From assembly GCF_017368475.1 (NCBI RefSeq), contig NZ_JAFNJE010000003.1, positions 62,001 to 126,000 of the forward strand: a stretch of DNA of 64,000 bases, written 5' to 3'. The stretch comes from Alteromonas sp. 5E99-2 (GTDB lineage Bacteria; Pseudomonadota; Gammaproteobacteria; Enterobacterales; Alteromonadaceae). Of this stretch, positions 10,188 to 20,300 are shown piece after piece (the stretch's first letter is position 1; every line of letters begins with the position of its first letter). The translations under genes and the position numbers were made by a program. Below the pieces are notes generated by a model, which searched no databases, had not been told where the DNA came from, and saw nothing but the letters and a program-made list of their open reading frames with translations.

Positions 10188-11308
10188 GTCAGCAAGTTCA
10201 CCAAAATTTGCTCATAGATATCCGCAAGGGTTTCTAAATCCTTTGTGCTAACACATTCGTCTATTTTATGTATCGTTGCATTAATAGGGCCTAACTCAAT
10301 GACCTGAGCACCTGTGGGCGCAATAAATCGACCATCAGATGTGCCACCTGCGGTTGATAGCTCGGTTTCTCTACCCGTTACGTCTTTAATCGCTTGTTGA
10401 GTTGCTTCTACCAAATTGCCGCTGTCAGTTAAAAAAGGCTGACCGTTAAACGTCCAATGGATATCCACGTCTACATTGTGTTTTTCAAATATAGCTTCAA
10501 CACGTTCAATGAGGACTTTGTCAGTAACCTCTGTACAGAATCTAAAGTTGAAATTAATCTCGCAAGTTCCAGGAATAACGTTACCAGCACCTGTACCCGC
10601 ATTAATATTAGACACTTGAAAGCTGGTAGGGGGGAACGAACTATTGCCCTGGTCCCACTGTGTTTTTGATAATTCGGTTAATACAGGTGCAACTGTGTGT
10701 ATTGGGTTCTTAGCTAGGTGAGGGTAGGCTACATGGCCTTGAACTCCCTTTACCGTTGCAGCACCGGTTAAAGAGCCTCGGCGACCGTTTTTAACTACAT
10801 CGCCAACAAGCTTAGTACTTGAAGGCTCGCCAACTAAACAGTAAGTCATTTTTTCATTTCTAGCTTCAAGGGTATCAACAACACGGGTTGTGCCGTTGAT
10901 AAAAGGCCCTTCTTCATCACTGGTAATTAAAAATGCGATACTACCTTTGTGATCTGGGTACTTTTCTACAAATCGTTTTGTTGCCACCATCATTGCAGCC
11001 AAGCTGCCTTTCATATCAGCAGCGCCTCGACCGTGAAGCATCCCATCTTTTATCAATCCAGAAAAAGGAGGGTGAGTCCAATGTTCTTCAGGACCACTGG
11101 GTACAACGTCAGTATGACCGGCAAAACAAAATACTGGGTTTTCTGTGCCTCTTCTAGACCACAAGTTAGTGGTGTCTTCAAAGATCATAGTTTCATTAGT
11201 AAAATCTAAATTACCAAGCCAATCTTTCATTAGATCTTGGCAGCCAGCGTCTTCTGGGGTTACGGATTGCTTTTGAATAAGCGTTTGAGCAACTTTTACG
11301 GCATCCAT
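10184..11308 (-). CDS. dapE: Succinyl-diaminopimelate desuccinylase
   Basis: The enzyme hydrolyses N-succinyl-LL-diaminopimelate in lysine and peptidoglycan precursor synthesis. Of the possible starts, the ATG at 11308 gives MDAVKVAQ and 374 residues, matching E. coli DapE, and overlaps the yffB stop by one base (TAATG). M20-family metal ligands are visible: [24 protein letters not shown] and, near the end, [12 protein letters not shown]. It sits between yffB and an M15 peptidase in a tightly packed minus-strand operon. Confidence 0.96.
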   Translation of the reverse strand: MDAVKVAQTLIQKQSVTPEDAGCQDLMKDWLGNLDFTNETMIFEDTTNLWSRRGTENPVFCFAGHTDVVPSGPEEHWTHPPFSGLIKDGMLHGRGAADMKGSLAAMMVATKRFVEKYPDHKGSIAFLITSDEEGPFINGTTRVVDTLEARNEKMTYCLVGEPSSTKLVGDVVKNGRRGSLTGAATVKGVQGHVAYPHLAKNPIHTVAPVLTELSKTQWDQGNSSFPPTSFQVSNINAGTGAGNVIPGTCEINFNFRFCTEVTDKVLIERVEAIFEKHNVDVDIHWTFNGQPFLTDSGNLVEATQQAIKDVTGRETELSTAGGTSDGRFIAPTGAQVIELGPINATIHKIDECVSTKDLETLADIYEQILVNLLT

Positions 11309-11655
11309 TATGAATTGAGTACCTCTTCGTAAGCTGAAATAGCAAAGCCACAAAGGTATTGCTCATTGTGGCATAGGATAGGGCGTTTGATCATGGCTGG
11401 ATTATCCAGCATTAATTGAATTGCTTTTGATGCATTCAAATTGTTTTTTGCTTCATCTGGAAGTTGTCGAAATGTCGTGCCTCGTTTATTCAGTAAAACT
11501 TCCCAACCCAGCTCTTTCTCGACATGGGTTAACCATGTTGAATCAATGCCATCTTTGCGATAATCATGAAAAGTGAATGCAGTGTTATTTGCATCTAGCC
11601 ATTTTTTAGCTTTACGAATAGTATCGCAGTTACTGATGCCATACAGTGTAGTCAT
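11308..11655 (-). CDS. yffB: ArsC/Spx-family thioredoxin-fold protein YffB
   Basis: The 115-residue protein begins [20 protein letters not shown], with a single cysteine at residue 10 in the arsenate-reductase-like CDT(I/V)RKA motif. It has RPIL near residue 91. This is the YffB subgroup of the ArsC/Spx family, which has been linked to glutathione-dependent reduction, although no physiological substrate is established. The yffB-dapE order is conserved with E. coli, and the genes share one base at the junction. Confidence 0.9.
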   Translation of the reverse strand: MTTLYGISNCDTIRKAKKWLDANNTAFTFHDYRKDGIDSTWLTHVEKELGWEVLLNKRGTTFRQLPDEAKNNLNASKAIQLMLDNPAMIKRPILCHNEQYLCGFAISAYEEVLNS

Positions 11656-11701
11656 AACTCAATCCTTAAAATACAATGCCCGTATGGTATATCGAAGCGC
11701 G

Positions 11702-12211
11702 TTAAAGATAAATGCGGATTACTGTGTTTTCCACTGTTACTTTCGTATTTTCCTTTTCACAAACAATGGCATTCACCCCTTTCTTATTTAAAATGGTCAT
11801 TACACAATAACAATGACCTAATTTCTTCTGTAAAAAAACAGGGTCAATATTACATATGATGTCGCCTTGCTGAATTTTATCATTTACGCGTTTATGTATG
11901 CTCAGCCGTTCGCCCAACAAAGATGATGATGTTGGTCCAATTTGAATGCATAGTCTCAAGCCTTCTTTACTTTTAAGTATCCACCGCTGGCTAGCAATAT
12001 CTAACTTTTCAACTGTTCCATCGAACGGCGATATGCATGCCGTGCCGCGAGTTTTTATCGCAACTCCGGAACCCCAAATTCCCGTTTGTAACGGAATATT
12101 GTGTAATGACGTTAGTGAAGTGACGTTTCCTGACATTGTCGCTGATACTAATAGTTCATGCTTGTATTCGCTGGGTACATTCGAGCCTATTTGGTCCTCA
12201 GACTGAATCAA
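11702..12211 (-). CDS. PTS EIIA-Glc-like protein lacking both active-site histidines
   Basis: This 169-residue protein resembles the glucose-type PTS IIA fold: SPFDGTVEKL (about 61-70) matches the SPVDGTIGKI region of Crr. The start is a TTG at 12211 with an SD-like AAGGTG 5-6 bases upstream. The positions equivalent to Crr H75 and the phosphorylated H90 are Q75 (ASQRW) and Q90 (LCIQIG). It therefore cannot be phosphorylated in the usual way and may be a regulatory or scaffold homologue. The motif alignment was by eye. It stands alone, divergent from the patatin gene. Confidence 0.75.
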   Translation of the reverse strand: MIQSEDQIGSNVPSEYKHELLVSATMSGNVTSLTSLHNIPLQTGIWGSGVAIKTRGTACISPFDGTVEKLDIASQRWILKSKEGLRLCIQIGPTSSSLLGERLSIHKRVNDKIQQGDIICNIDPVFLQKKLGHCYCVMTILNKKGVNAIVCEKENTKVTVENTVIRIYL

Positions 12212-12439
12212 TTGTTCACCTTTTCAATAGTCATTATTAACTTGTTCACTGTTATCCCCTGAATCTGTGGATAACACTGTGGGTTCCCCATGTGTATCTA
12301 GTTAACATTATGTTTTGTAAGGATAATGTTTGTTGTACATATGGTGACCGACGATTAAAACCTGTACTTATTTAATACCAAACTTGTTCATTTTTCAGGT
12401 AGTATTAACAAGGTTATGTTTAATTATAAGCGATAATAG
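12212..12439. promoter_or_regulatory. Divergent promoter region with inverted repeat and DnaA-box-like site
   Basis: This 228-base spacer lies between the divergent EIIA-like and patatin genes. It contains an inverted repeat with 8-bp arms (12250-12257 and 12269-12276, 11-base spacer). The right arm overlaps TGTGGATAA (12266-12274), the complement of the consensus DnaA box. I could not place confident -35/-10 pairs. Confidence 0.4.
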
Positions 12440-13513
12440 ATGCCTCCTTTAAATATATTTGCTGGACCTAAAGCTATTCAAAGAATGAAGGTGGAACCTT
12501 TTGGTCCTAATTTATTTACACAATTTTTAGGTGCATCTGGTGGCCCTAAATGGTTTGTATTAGCTGGTTTAGATAAGGCTCTATTTGGTGAATTTTTTGT
12601 TCGACATTGTGGGCATATGAATATCATTGGCTCATCGGCTGGTGCGTTCAGAGCCGCGTGTTTTGCACAAGCTGATCCAGCGGCTGCAATTGACAGGCTT
12701 TCAAGCCGATATGCGAAAACGGTATTTTCCGATCGTGGGTCAAGCTATGAGGTGAGTGAAAAAGCACGAGAATTAGTTTCTTACGTTGTGCCAACTGACG
12801 GTGTTTTAGAGATAATGAATAACGACACCTTTACTGTGCATTTTATTACGTCAAGATGCAAAGGCTGGATGGCGAGTAATAACAAGGTGTTTCAAGGTGC
12901 CGCTTTATTACTCAGTGCGTCGTTGAATAAGTTAAGCCGCAGAAATTTAAAATATTTTTTTGATAGGGTGGTTTTTTCTCCAAATGAAAACAAATTGCGA
13001 ATTAGTGACCCTTACGATATACCGACAGAACAAATTAAAATGGGCTATAACACAGTACATCAAGCATTACTCGCGTCGGGTTCAATTCCAATGTTAATGG
13101 AGAGCGTGAGAGATGTTGTAGACGCACCAGATGATTTTTACCGCGATGGTGGCATTATTGATTACCATTTTGACTTGGGGTTAGCGCCAGCTAGAGGATT
13201 AACGTTATACCCTCATTTTTCTACATCTCCTGTAGCAGGGTGGTTTGATAAAGGAAACCCTAACAGGCGTCCTCATGCTCAAAATTATGATAATGTTGTG
13301 ATGTTAGTGCCAAGCGACGAGTTTGTGAAATCTCTACCATATGGAAAAATTCCAGATCGAAAAGATTTTAAATCAATGGCAGATAAAGAGCGCATTCATT
13401 ATTGGCAAAAGGTAATAAGTGAGTCTGAACGCTTGGGAGATTACTTCTTAGAACAGGTAAGTGAACAAAAAATACTCGATGTGGTTAAACCACTCCCTTT
13501 TGTTGGTATTTAG
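12440..13513 (+). CDS. Patatin-like phospholipase family protein
   Basis: The 357-residue protein has the patatin catalytic layout: a glycine-rich oxyanion loop GASGGPKW (about 31-38), the nucleophile elbow GSSAG with Ser66, and the aspartate of the Ser-Asp dyad in RDGGIIDYH (about 234-242). Patatins are lipid acyl hydrolases. No signal peptide is visible, so it is predicted to be cytoplasmic or peripheral to the membrane. It is a stand-alone gene between the EIIA-like gene and tRNA-Val. The substrate cannot be inferred. Confidence 0.88.
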   Translation: MPPLNIFAGPKAIQRMKVEPFGPNLFTQFLGASGGPKWFVLAGLDKALFGEFFVRHCGHMNIIGSSAGAFRAACFAQADPAAAIDRLSSRYAKTVFSDRGSSYEVSEKARELVSYVVPTDGVLEIMNNDTFTVHFITSRCKGWMASNNKVFQGAALLLSASLNKLSRRNLKYFFDRVVFSPNENKLRISDPYDIPTEQIKMGYNTVHQALLASGSIPMLMESVRDVVDAPDDFYRDGGIIDYHFDLGLAPARGLTLYPHFSTSPVAGWFDKGNPNRRPHAQNYDNVVMLVPSDEFVKSLPYGKIPDRKDFKSMADKERIHYWQKVISESERLGDYFLEQVSEQKILDVVKPLPFVGI

Positions 13514-13526
13514 TGTAAATTTAGAC

Positions 13527-13555
13527 TTGCGTAACCGAAAAAGCATCGCTACTAT
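13527..13555 (+). promoter_or_regulatory. Promoter of tRNA-Val
   Basis: TTGCGT (13527-13532) and TACTAT (13550-13555) are separated by 17 bases. A GC-rich discriminator (ACGCGCC type) follows, as expected for a growth-rate-controlled stable-RNA promoter. The tRNA begins about 20 bases downstream. Confidence 0.75.
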
Positions 13556-13575
13556 ACGCGCCTCTCACAAGAGAT

Positions 13576-13652
13576 GCGTCTATAGCTCAGTTGGTTAGAG
13601 TGCTACCTTGACATGGTAGAGGTCCCCTGTTCGAGTCAGGGTAGACGCACCA
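13576..13652 (+). tRNA. tRNA-Val(GAC)
   Basis: The 77-base sequence folds as a cloverleaf. The 7-bp acceptor GCGTCTA/TAGACGC is followed by A and an encoded CCA. The anticodon stem CTACC/GGTAG holds the loop TTGACAT with anticodon GAC, and the T arm is CCCTG-TTCGAGT-CAGGG. Its last 23 bases form part of the island attachment site. The gene remains complete after integration because the element restored the 3' end. Confidence 0.97.
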
Positions 13653-13656
13653 CTTC
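13630..13656 (+). repeat. attL: left copy of 27-bp direct repeat
   Basis: The last 23 bases of tRNA-Val plus CTTC are repeated exactly at 39330-39356. The repeat abuts a tRNA-type integrase gene, which is the classic structure of a tRNA-targeting integrative element. Bases on either side differ between the two copies, so 27 bp is the full identity. Confidence 0.95.
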
Positions 13657-13776
13657 ATAGTCCAACCAAATCCAATAAAGTACTTTAAATCCAGTAGAAT
13701 CAATATCTTGAGCCTGTTATTAGTCCAGCGGTGTCTAAAGGCGCTCAACAAAAGCCAACATGTTTGGTAACATTTA

Positions 13777-13814
13777 TAGTAACACAACGCGATTTTACTA
13801 AATTGGTGTTACTA
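13777..13814. repeat. Inverted repeat directly before the integrase start
   Basis: TAGTAACAC (13777-13785) is inverted as GTGTTACTA (13806-13814), ending two bases before the integrase ATG. A further GTAACA lies at about 13767. These may be integrase arm sites or an autoregulatory operator. No Shine-Dalgarno sequence is visible in front of this ATG. Confidence 0.5.
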
Positions 13815-13816
13815 AA

Positions 13817-15040
13817 ATGGCAAGACAGGTTGTTCCACTTACAGATAGCAAGATAGCAAAAGCAAAACCGTTAGCGGACAAAGACACGACGTTGACAGAC
13901 GGCGAGGGCCTGTTTGTGCGCATAAAACCAAATGGGACGAAGACATGGATCTTCAATTACTATCACCCAATCACCAAAAAGCGTAAAAACATCAGTTTTG
14001 GTAAATACCCTGAAGTAACACTGGCGAATGCTCGAAAGAGACGACGTGAGTGTAGGGAGCTACTGGCATCTGATATTGACCCCAAAGCACAGCGGGACGA
14101 AATCAAGCAGACAAAAAAGGCGGCGCTTGAGAGCACATTTGAGGTAGTTGCAGAACTGTGGATTACTAAAAAGAAGACTGAGGTTAAAGAGACTACCTCA
14201 AAGAAGTCATGGCAATTGATGCAAAAACACGTATTGCCATTTATAGGTGAGATGCCAGTTGACCAACTGAAGCCGAAGCACGCCATTGATATTATTAAGC
14301 CCATATCCGTTCGTGGTAATCACGAAACGGTAAAGCGTTTATGCCGTCACATCAACGAAGTCATGAGAGTGGCCCTTGCGTCTGGACTTATCGATACAAA
14401 CTACTTTGTAGATATTACTAAGCTGTTTCCTGCACCGAAAAAAAAGCATATGCCGACAATTATACCAGAAAGGCTTCCAGAGTTAATGCATAGGCTATCC
14501 AACGCGCATATATCAAAGAATACGAGGTATCTGATAGAGTTCCAACTTCATACGATCACAAGGCCGATTGAGGCTGCTAGTGCTAAATGGTCAAACATAA
14601 ATATCGATGAGGCCTTATGGGTTATTCCAGCTGAGCAAATGAAGATGGGGCGTGACCATGTTATCCCGCTATCTCAGCCAGTTATGACTTTGTTAACTGC
14701 ATTGCGCGAAATGAATGGACACCGACCTTATGTGTTTCCTGGGCACAGAGAGCCGCTAAATCATTTAAATAGCTCTACTGCAAATGTGGCGTTAAAAAGA
14801 ATGGGGTTTCATGGCGAGTTGGTTGCTCATGGATTAAGAGCACTTGCAAGCACAACGCTCAATGAGGCTGGCTTTGATCCTGATGTGATTGAGACGGCGC
14901 TTGCGCATGTTGACAAGAACTCATCTCGCAGGGCATACAATCGAGCAGAGTATCTAGAGCAGAGGCGGGAGGTGATGGAATGGTGGTCGAATAAAATTGT
15001 TGAAGCCTCGAACGTAAATGTCAGCTTAGTTACCCAGTAA
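13817..15040 (+). CDS. int: P4-type tyrosine integrase
   Basis: The 407-residue protein has the N-terminal DUF4102 domain of P4-like integrases (about 1-95, with TDGEGLFVRI and ISFGKYPEVTLANAR). A core-binding domain and a C-terminal tyrosine recombinase domain follow. Catalytic motifs are ITRPIEAA (Arg, about 251), HGLRA (His/Arg, about 340-344), LAH (about 361-363) and a tyrosine in RRAYNRAEYLEQR. It lies 161 bases after attL and points inward, the usual arrangement for tRNA-targeting islands. It would catalyse integration and excision at tRNA-Val. Confidence 0.95.
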   Translation: MARQVVPLTDSKIAKAKPLADKDTTLTDGEGLFVRIKPNGTKTWIFNYYHPITKKRKNISFGKYPEVTLANARKRRRECRELLASDIDPKAQRDEIKQTKKAALESTFEVVAELWITKKKTEVKETTSKKSWQLMQKHVLPFIGEMPVDQLKPKHAIDIIKPISVRGNHETVKRLCRHINEVMRVALASGLIDTNYFVDITKLFPAPKKKHMPTIIPERLPELMHRLSNAHISKNTRYLIEFQLHTITRPIEAASAKWSNINIDEALWVIPAEQMKMGRDHVIPLSQPVMTLLTALREMNGHRPYVFPGHREPLNHLNSSTANVALKRMGFHGELVAHGLRALASTTLNEAGFDPDVIETALAHVDKNSSRRAYNRAEYLEQRREVMEWWSNKIVEASNVNVSLVTQ

Positions 15041-15168
15041 TTTCGAAAAACGTTAAGAATACTTTTAGGTAAATAAGGCTAATATGTGTAGATAAAGAAG
15101 TGAATGCTTTACAACCGTATTAAAATAAACCACACTTAACTTAATTATGTTTTATTTGCACGATTCTT

Positions 15169-16035
15169 ATGCTTGACGCTATCAGCTATGCTCAAAAACA
15201 AAGGCTCGCATACATTGATTTTTGCCTGTTATTTAAGGGTTCCATTTATCGTCAGGACTTAATCAATAGATTTGAGGTTGGCCTATCAGCAGCCTCTCGC
15301 GATTTTAGTGTTTATAAAGAGCGCGCACCAAACAACATTTTTTACGATTCCACGGAGAAACGTTATTTTCAAACCGCTGATTTCAAGCCAGTATTTGGAT
15401 ACGATGCGAAACGCACTTTAACTAGGCTCGCGAACAATATCTCCGATGGGTTTGATGCTATAGGCGATATATACTTCCCAGTAGAAGCGCCTTCGACCTT
15501 AAACGTTCCCGATATTTTCATCGTTGCACGTCTTGTTCAAGCCATTCTCAATAATAAAGCGGTTGGAGTTATCTACACGTCACTCTCTAGCGGTTCAAAT
15601 GCCATAGAAATCGTTCCTCATTCAATTGTAGACAATGGCCTACGCTGGCACGTTCGTGCTTTTGATCGTAATAGTCGAAGATTTCGAGATTTCGTTTTAA
15701 CGCGAATTAGCAAAGTATCAATAAAAGACTCGCCGAATGAGGAAGAAAACGCCCAAGCGGATACCGAATGGCAGCGACTAATTGCGCTTCAACTGGTACC
15801 GCATCCGAAAAACGTTGAACAACCTACCGCGATAGAAATGGATTACGGAATGGAAAACAAGCAACTGCTTATAAAAGTGCGGGCGGCGATGGCAGGATAT
15901 CTGTTGAGACGGTGGAATGTTGACTGTACCGAGCGTGGAACACTCAAAGGGGCAGAATACCAGCTTTGGCTTCAAAATCGTTTTACGTTAAACGATGTTC
16001 AAAACTTATCTATAGCACCAGGATATTTAAAATAA
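15169..16035 (+). CDS. brxR: WYL-domain transcriptional regulator of the BREX cassette (BrxR-like)
   Basis: The 288-residue protein has an N-terminal winged-helix-like region (about 15-70, FKGSIYRQDLINRFEVGLSA onward) and a central WYL-type domain (about 125-200, with VIYTSLSSG and VPHSIVDNGLRWHVRAFD). A C-terminal WCX-like extension follows. BrxR/CapW proteins are dimeric repressors placed first in BREX and other defence operons. It lies 3 bases before brxA, so it would control its own operon. The 128-base spacer after int should hold the operator. Assignment is by motif and position. Confidence 0.85.
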   Translation: MLDAISYAQKQRLAYIDFCLLFKGSIYRQDLINRFEVGLSAASRDFSVYKERAPNNIFYDSTEKRYFQTADFKPVFGYDAKRTLTRLANNISDGFDAIGDIYFPVEAPSTLNVPDIFIVARLVQAILNNKAVGVIYTSLSSGSNAIEIVPHSIVDNGLRWHVRAFDRNSRRFRDFVLTRISKVSIKDSPNEEENAQADTEWQRLIALQLVPHPKNVEQPTAIEMDYGMENKQLLIKVRAAMAGYLLRRWNVDCTERGTLKGAEYQLWLQNRFTLNDVQNLSIAPGYLK

Positions 16036-16038
16036 ATC

Positions 16039-16800
16039 ATGTTCACACAAGAACAACTCACCAAACTGGGGTTTAAGTTTGGAAAAAATGGCGCTCATTC
16101 TGCGCGCAGCATGATGATAGAGGAGCTTAAGCACCTTCTTTTTTCTCGTGATGAAACTGCTCGGCTTACTGATTACGAAGACGACGTAATTAATTTCAAT
16201 ATATTACATAAGCCAACTGAAAAATCACGTAAATTAACTTTTAGACATTTGAATGATCTTTATGGCTTAGATCCAGCAATTCCTTTATTTAAAGTTTTTC
16301 GTGATTGGTGGGAATTACATGAAGACTCTCAAGAAATTCTAGCTTTGCAACTTTCACTTGCTAGAGACCCGTTACTGAGAGCGTCTGCGGAAATTATCAT
16401 TAATCTAGAAACGGGCGAGCACCTTGCGCGAGAAACAATGGAAGCGTTTTTAGCTAAAGATGATCCTGATAGGTTTAGCGCAGCGTCTCTAAAATCATTC
16501 TCTCAAAATATAAATGGTACCTGGACTCAAGCAGGATTTTTAAGCGGAAAAGCGAAAAAATATAGAGAAATACCCAAATGTAGTTACGTAAATGTGGCTT
16601 ATGCATTATTTCTTGCACATTGCCATGGGCTAAGTGGAATGAGACTTTTTGACAGCTTCTGGTGTCGCGCACTAGTTCAAGATAAAGAAACCTTGTTTGA
16701 TCTGGCTCACCGAGCATCGATGCGTGGACTGATTAACTTCAAACAAGCGAGTGAAGTGGTAGAAGTAACATTTCCTCAAATTGAATTACCAGAGGTATAA
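16039..16800 (+). CDS. brxA: BREX protein BrxA (DUF1819)
   Basis: This 253-residue protein sits exactly where BrxA does, between the WYL regulator and brxB. The segment RTVLDFL-type helix-rich body with WLAxxR-like residues cannot be resolved by eye; the recognisable parts are the N-terminal GARSxxxIEELKxLL-like stretch (HSARSMMIEELKHLLFS) and the C-terminal LPEV. BrxA is a small DNA-binding protein required for BREX defence in type 1 systems. It is somewhat longer than the roughly 200 residues usual for the family. The call relies mostly on gene order. Confidence 0.75.
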   Translation: MFTQEQLTKLGFKFGKNGAHSARSMMIEELKHLLFSRDETARLTDYEDDVINFNILHKPTEKSRKLTFRHLNDLYGLDPAIPLFKVFRDWWELHEDSQEILALQLSLARDPLLRASAEIIINLETGEHLARETMEAFLAKDDPDRFSAASLKSFSQNINGTWTQAGFLSGKAKKYREIPKCSYVNVAYALFLAHCHGLSGMRLFDSFWCRALVQDKETLFDLAHRASMRGLINFKQASEVVEVTFPQIELPEV

Positions 16801-16802
16801 CT

Positions 16803-17348
16803 ATGTCAGACCGCTTATCAAAATTACTCTCTAGTTTCGAAAGCCACATAAGCATTCCATGGCCTGCTGCTGTTTCTGCAGATGAGCGAACAATCTTTTT
16901 GGTCTATCACAAAGAAGATGAACTTAAGCTAAGAGCTAGAGTACAAGAGTTTGAGTATGCCTGCACTAACCATAGTCACCTATGGATGCTTTTAGACTTA
17001 ACGCAAAGCTTTGAACTATGGATGGCGGAACAAGACTATAAAGAAACCTACTTTGAAGATCCTGAATACCTTAAAGGTTTATATGGTGACTTCGCCGATG
17101 AGCTGGTCACCGACCTGATCTCTAAAGTAGAAAACAATCAAGACAGCAATGGGGTTGTAGCCCTTTTAGGCTGCGGAACATTATTTGGCTTCGCTTCGGT
17201 GTCGGGATTAGTAGAGTCCTTGGCAGAAAAAATAACAGGAAGACTAGTCGTCTTTTTCCCAGGCGAAGTATACGAAAACAATTATCAATTATTAGACGCA
17301 AAGGACGGCTGGGGCTATCACGCCACCGCCATTTCAGCAAATACGTAA
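16803..17348 (+). CDS. brxB: BREX protein BrxB (DUF1788)
   Basis: The 181-residue protein has the features of DUF1788: an early FLVYHKEDELKLRARVQEF block (about 36-54), a central acidic region and the late segment GCGTLFGFASVSGLVESL (about 122-139) followed by LVVFFPGE. BrxB is a core component of type 1 BREX with no known catalytic activity. An SD-like GAGG precedes the ATG, which lies 2 bases after the brxA stop. brxC starts 9 bases later. Confidence 0.85.
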   Translation: MSDRLSKLLSSFESHISIPWPAAVSADERTIFLVYHKEDELKLRARVQEFEYACTNHSHLWMLLDLTQSFELWMAEQDYKETYFEDPEYLKGLYGDFADELVTDLISKVENNQDSNGVVALLGCGTLFGFASVSGLVESLAEKITGRLVVFFPGEVYENNYQLLDAKDGWGYHATAISANT

Positions 17349-17357
17349 GGAATAACA

Positions 17358-20300
17358 ATGTTAAATAAAGATATCTTTGTTAATAATCCAGTAGAAAGCC
17401 GATTGGCCAACAATGGTGTTGCACAAGTTAAGGACGACACATCTCAAGGAGCACTTGAAACACTCGAATATGAATTAAGAACATTCGTCTGTGATGGTGC
17501 TTACGCTAAAGGTATGGATAGTATCTTATCCAACTATTTATCAGCGCTAAAAATAAATAGTGAACAACCAGGTGTTTGGATCAGTGGCTTTTTTGGCTCT
17601 GGTAAATCTCACCTTGCTAAAATGCTTCGCACACTTTGGACAAACCAAACACTTAATGACGGCTCTCACGCTCGTTCTGCCGCAGAGTTACCTCAAGATA
17701 TTACTGTTCTTTTTGACGAACTTACTACTCTATCCGTATCTAATGGCGGTCTCCATGCCGCATCAGGAACGCTTGGTGCTGGCGCAGGAGATAAAGTACG
17801 CCTTGCGTTTCTAGGTATTATATTTAAATCAGCTGGGTTACCAGAGCAATACCACCTAGCTCGTTTTGTCATGTGGTTAAAATCTGAAGGTGTTTTTGAG
17901 CAGGTAAAAGCATTTGTCGAAACTAAAGCCAAAGCCAAAGAAGGCATTGATACGTGGACTAAAGAGCTTAAGAACTTACATGTATCACCTATTATGGCAG
18001 ACGCCATTCTTCAATCTATCCCTGGTATTGGGGCTGATATAAAAGAAGTTCGAGAAATGCTTCGTGCACAATACAAAATTGTTGATGATGTAACTAACGC
18101 TGAAATGGTTACTGCTATTGTGGATGCAATTTCAAATGATGGTGAGCTACCGTTAACGCTAGTCGTACTAGATGAAGTTCAGCAGTATATTGGTGACAAT
18201 GTTCAAAAAGCTTTCGATGTTCAAGAAGTTGTTGAAACATGTAGTGGTGCTGGCGCACTCAAATCAAAGCTATTATTCGTAGCAACAGGTCAAAGTGCAT
18301 TATCAGGCATGGCCAATTTGCAGCGTTTAATGGGGCGTTTCCAAGTTCCAGTACAACTTGAAGATACCGATGTAGATTCTGTAATTCGTAAAGTCATCTT
18401 ACAGAAAAAAGAAACTGCTAAGCCATTAGTCAAAACAGTAGTAGACGACAACCTTGGCGAAATCTCTCGCCATTTACGTGGCAGTACCATCGAGCACAAT
18501 CAAGATGATGAAAAGTGGATGGTACCTGATTACCCATTATTGCCAGTTCGTCGCAGGTTCTGGGAGCGTATTTTACCAGCCTTAGACAGAACGGGAACGG
18601 GCTCTCAGCTACGAAATCAGTTACGCGTTGTTCACGAAGCGTTAAAAACAACAGCGGAAAAAGAGCTTGGCTATGTAGTACCTGCTGACTACTTGTACGA
18701 TCAAATTTCAACAAACCTACTTCAAACGGGTGTTATTTCAAAAGACATTTATGAAACGATTAGCCGTAAACGTGGTGGTAATGAAGACGAACAATTACAA
18801 GGTCGCTTATTGGCGCTTATTCTTTTAATCAGTAAATTACCTGCTGAAATGGAGTATGGCATACATGCAACTGTCGAATCACTATCAGATTTACTTCTAG
18901 AAGACTTACAAAACGACAAACATAAGCTTCGTGCACTAGTACCGAAAATGTTAGCGGTGTTAGAAGACGAACATCTGATTATGGCTCGTGACTCAGAAAA
19001 TGGCCGAGAGTTCAGCTTACAAACAGTTGAAAGCCAAGCGTGGTATGACGAATTTAGACGTCAAGAAAGCGACTTAATGGGGAATCCTCAAATACTTGAG
19101 TCTTTCCGCGCAAAAGAAATTCAAAGTTATATCCGTAAACAAGTAGCTCAAGCCAGAATTACTCAAGGTGAAGTGGCAGAACCTAGACCTATTACTGTTT
19201 ACTTCGAACCAGAGCTACCAGCAGAAGCCAAAAACAGGATTAGTGCCTGGGCACCAGAGCTTACAGAGAAGCAGTTTAACGATCAGTCTCGCGGTGATGC
19301 CCCTGACAATGCAACCATCTATATCTACGTTCCTTCTAGCCATAGAAGTGAGTTACAAAAAGCAATAGTAGAATATAAAGCAGCAGAAAATACCTTAGAA
19401 GTCCGAGGCAGAGCTACGACTGAGGCTGGTAAAGACGCTATGCAAGCCATGGAAACTCGTTTAAACGAAGCCGAAAGAGCCAGAAAAAATCTACTTAAAG
19501 ATATTTTCTCTGGCATTCAAGTTCGCTTAGCTGGTGGCCAAGTAGTTGAAGGTGACACGCTTTCCGACCAAATTCAAAACGGTGGCGAGCTAGCCTGCCA
19601 ACGCCTGTTCCATAAGTTTAAAATGGCAGACAACAGAGGTTGGGCAAAAGTTTATGATGCTGCAAGCCGTATTGCTGATCCCAATGCACTTGAAAAAGTA
19701 GAATACAATGGTGAAGCAGACAAGCACCCTGTTTGTGCTGAAGTTCACCGTTATATCGGGGCAATGAAGTTAGGAAAAGACATTCGTGATAACTTTAAAG
19801 GCGCACCATACGGTTGGAGTAATGATGTAATAGACGGTGCGCTATACGCAATGCTCGCAGCTGGGGTACTAAAAGCGTCTGATACCCAAGAACGCGCAAT
19901 AGATGCCAAAAGCTTAGATCGCAGCTCAGTAACACAAACTAAGTTCAGACCTGAAAAGGTTACCTTATCAAAAGTACAGCTTATTAAAGTACGTGGTGTT
20001 ATTTCTACTTTATTGGAAGATGCGTGTAACTCAGGTGAGGAGGTAACAAAGCTTCCCCTAGCCATCATTAACGCTAAGCAATTAGCTAATCTAGCGGGTG
20101 GTAGCGCGCCATTACCAATAGCGCCAAGTACAAAATTGTTATCTGAATTAGAAATGTACTCGGGTAACGACCAGCTACAAAAAGCATTTGAGCATAAGGA
20201 CCAGTTACTCGCTGATTTTGAAAATTGGAAGCGACTCGCCGACAAAGCCCAACAAAGAAGTAAGCTATGGCAAAAACTGCTAAGCGCAATGGACTACTGT

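Noticed and set aside
13587-13787. Minus-strand 66-codon ORF covering tRNA-Val
   Set aside because: It is the well-known spurious frame over a tRNA (ending YPDSNRGPLP...), with no ribosome site and overlapping a certain tRNA.
15041-15168. Small RNA or ORF between int and brxR
   Set aside because: No frame of useful length and no clear hairpin or promoter; the spacer most likely holds only the brxR promoter and operator.
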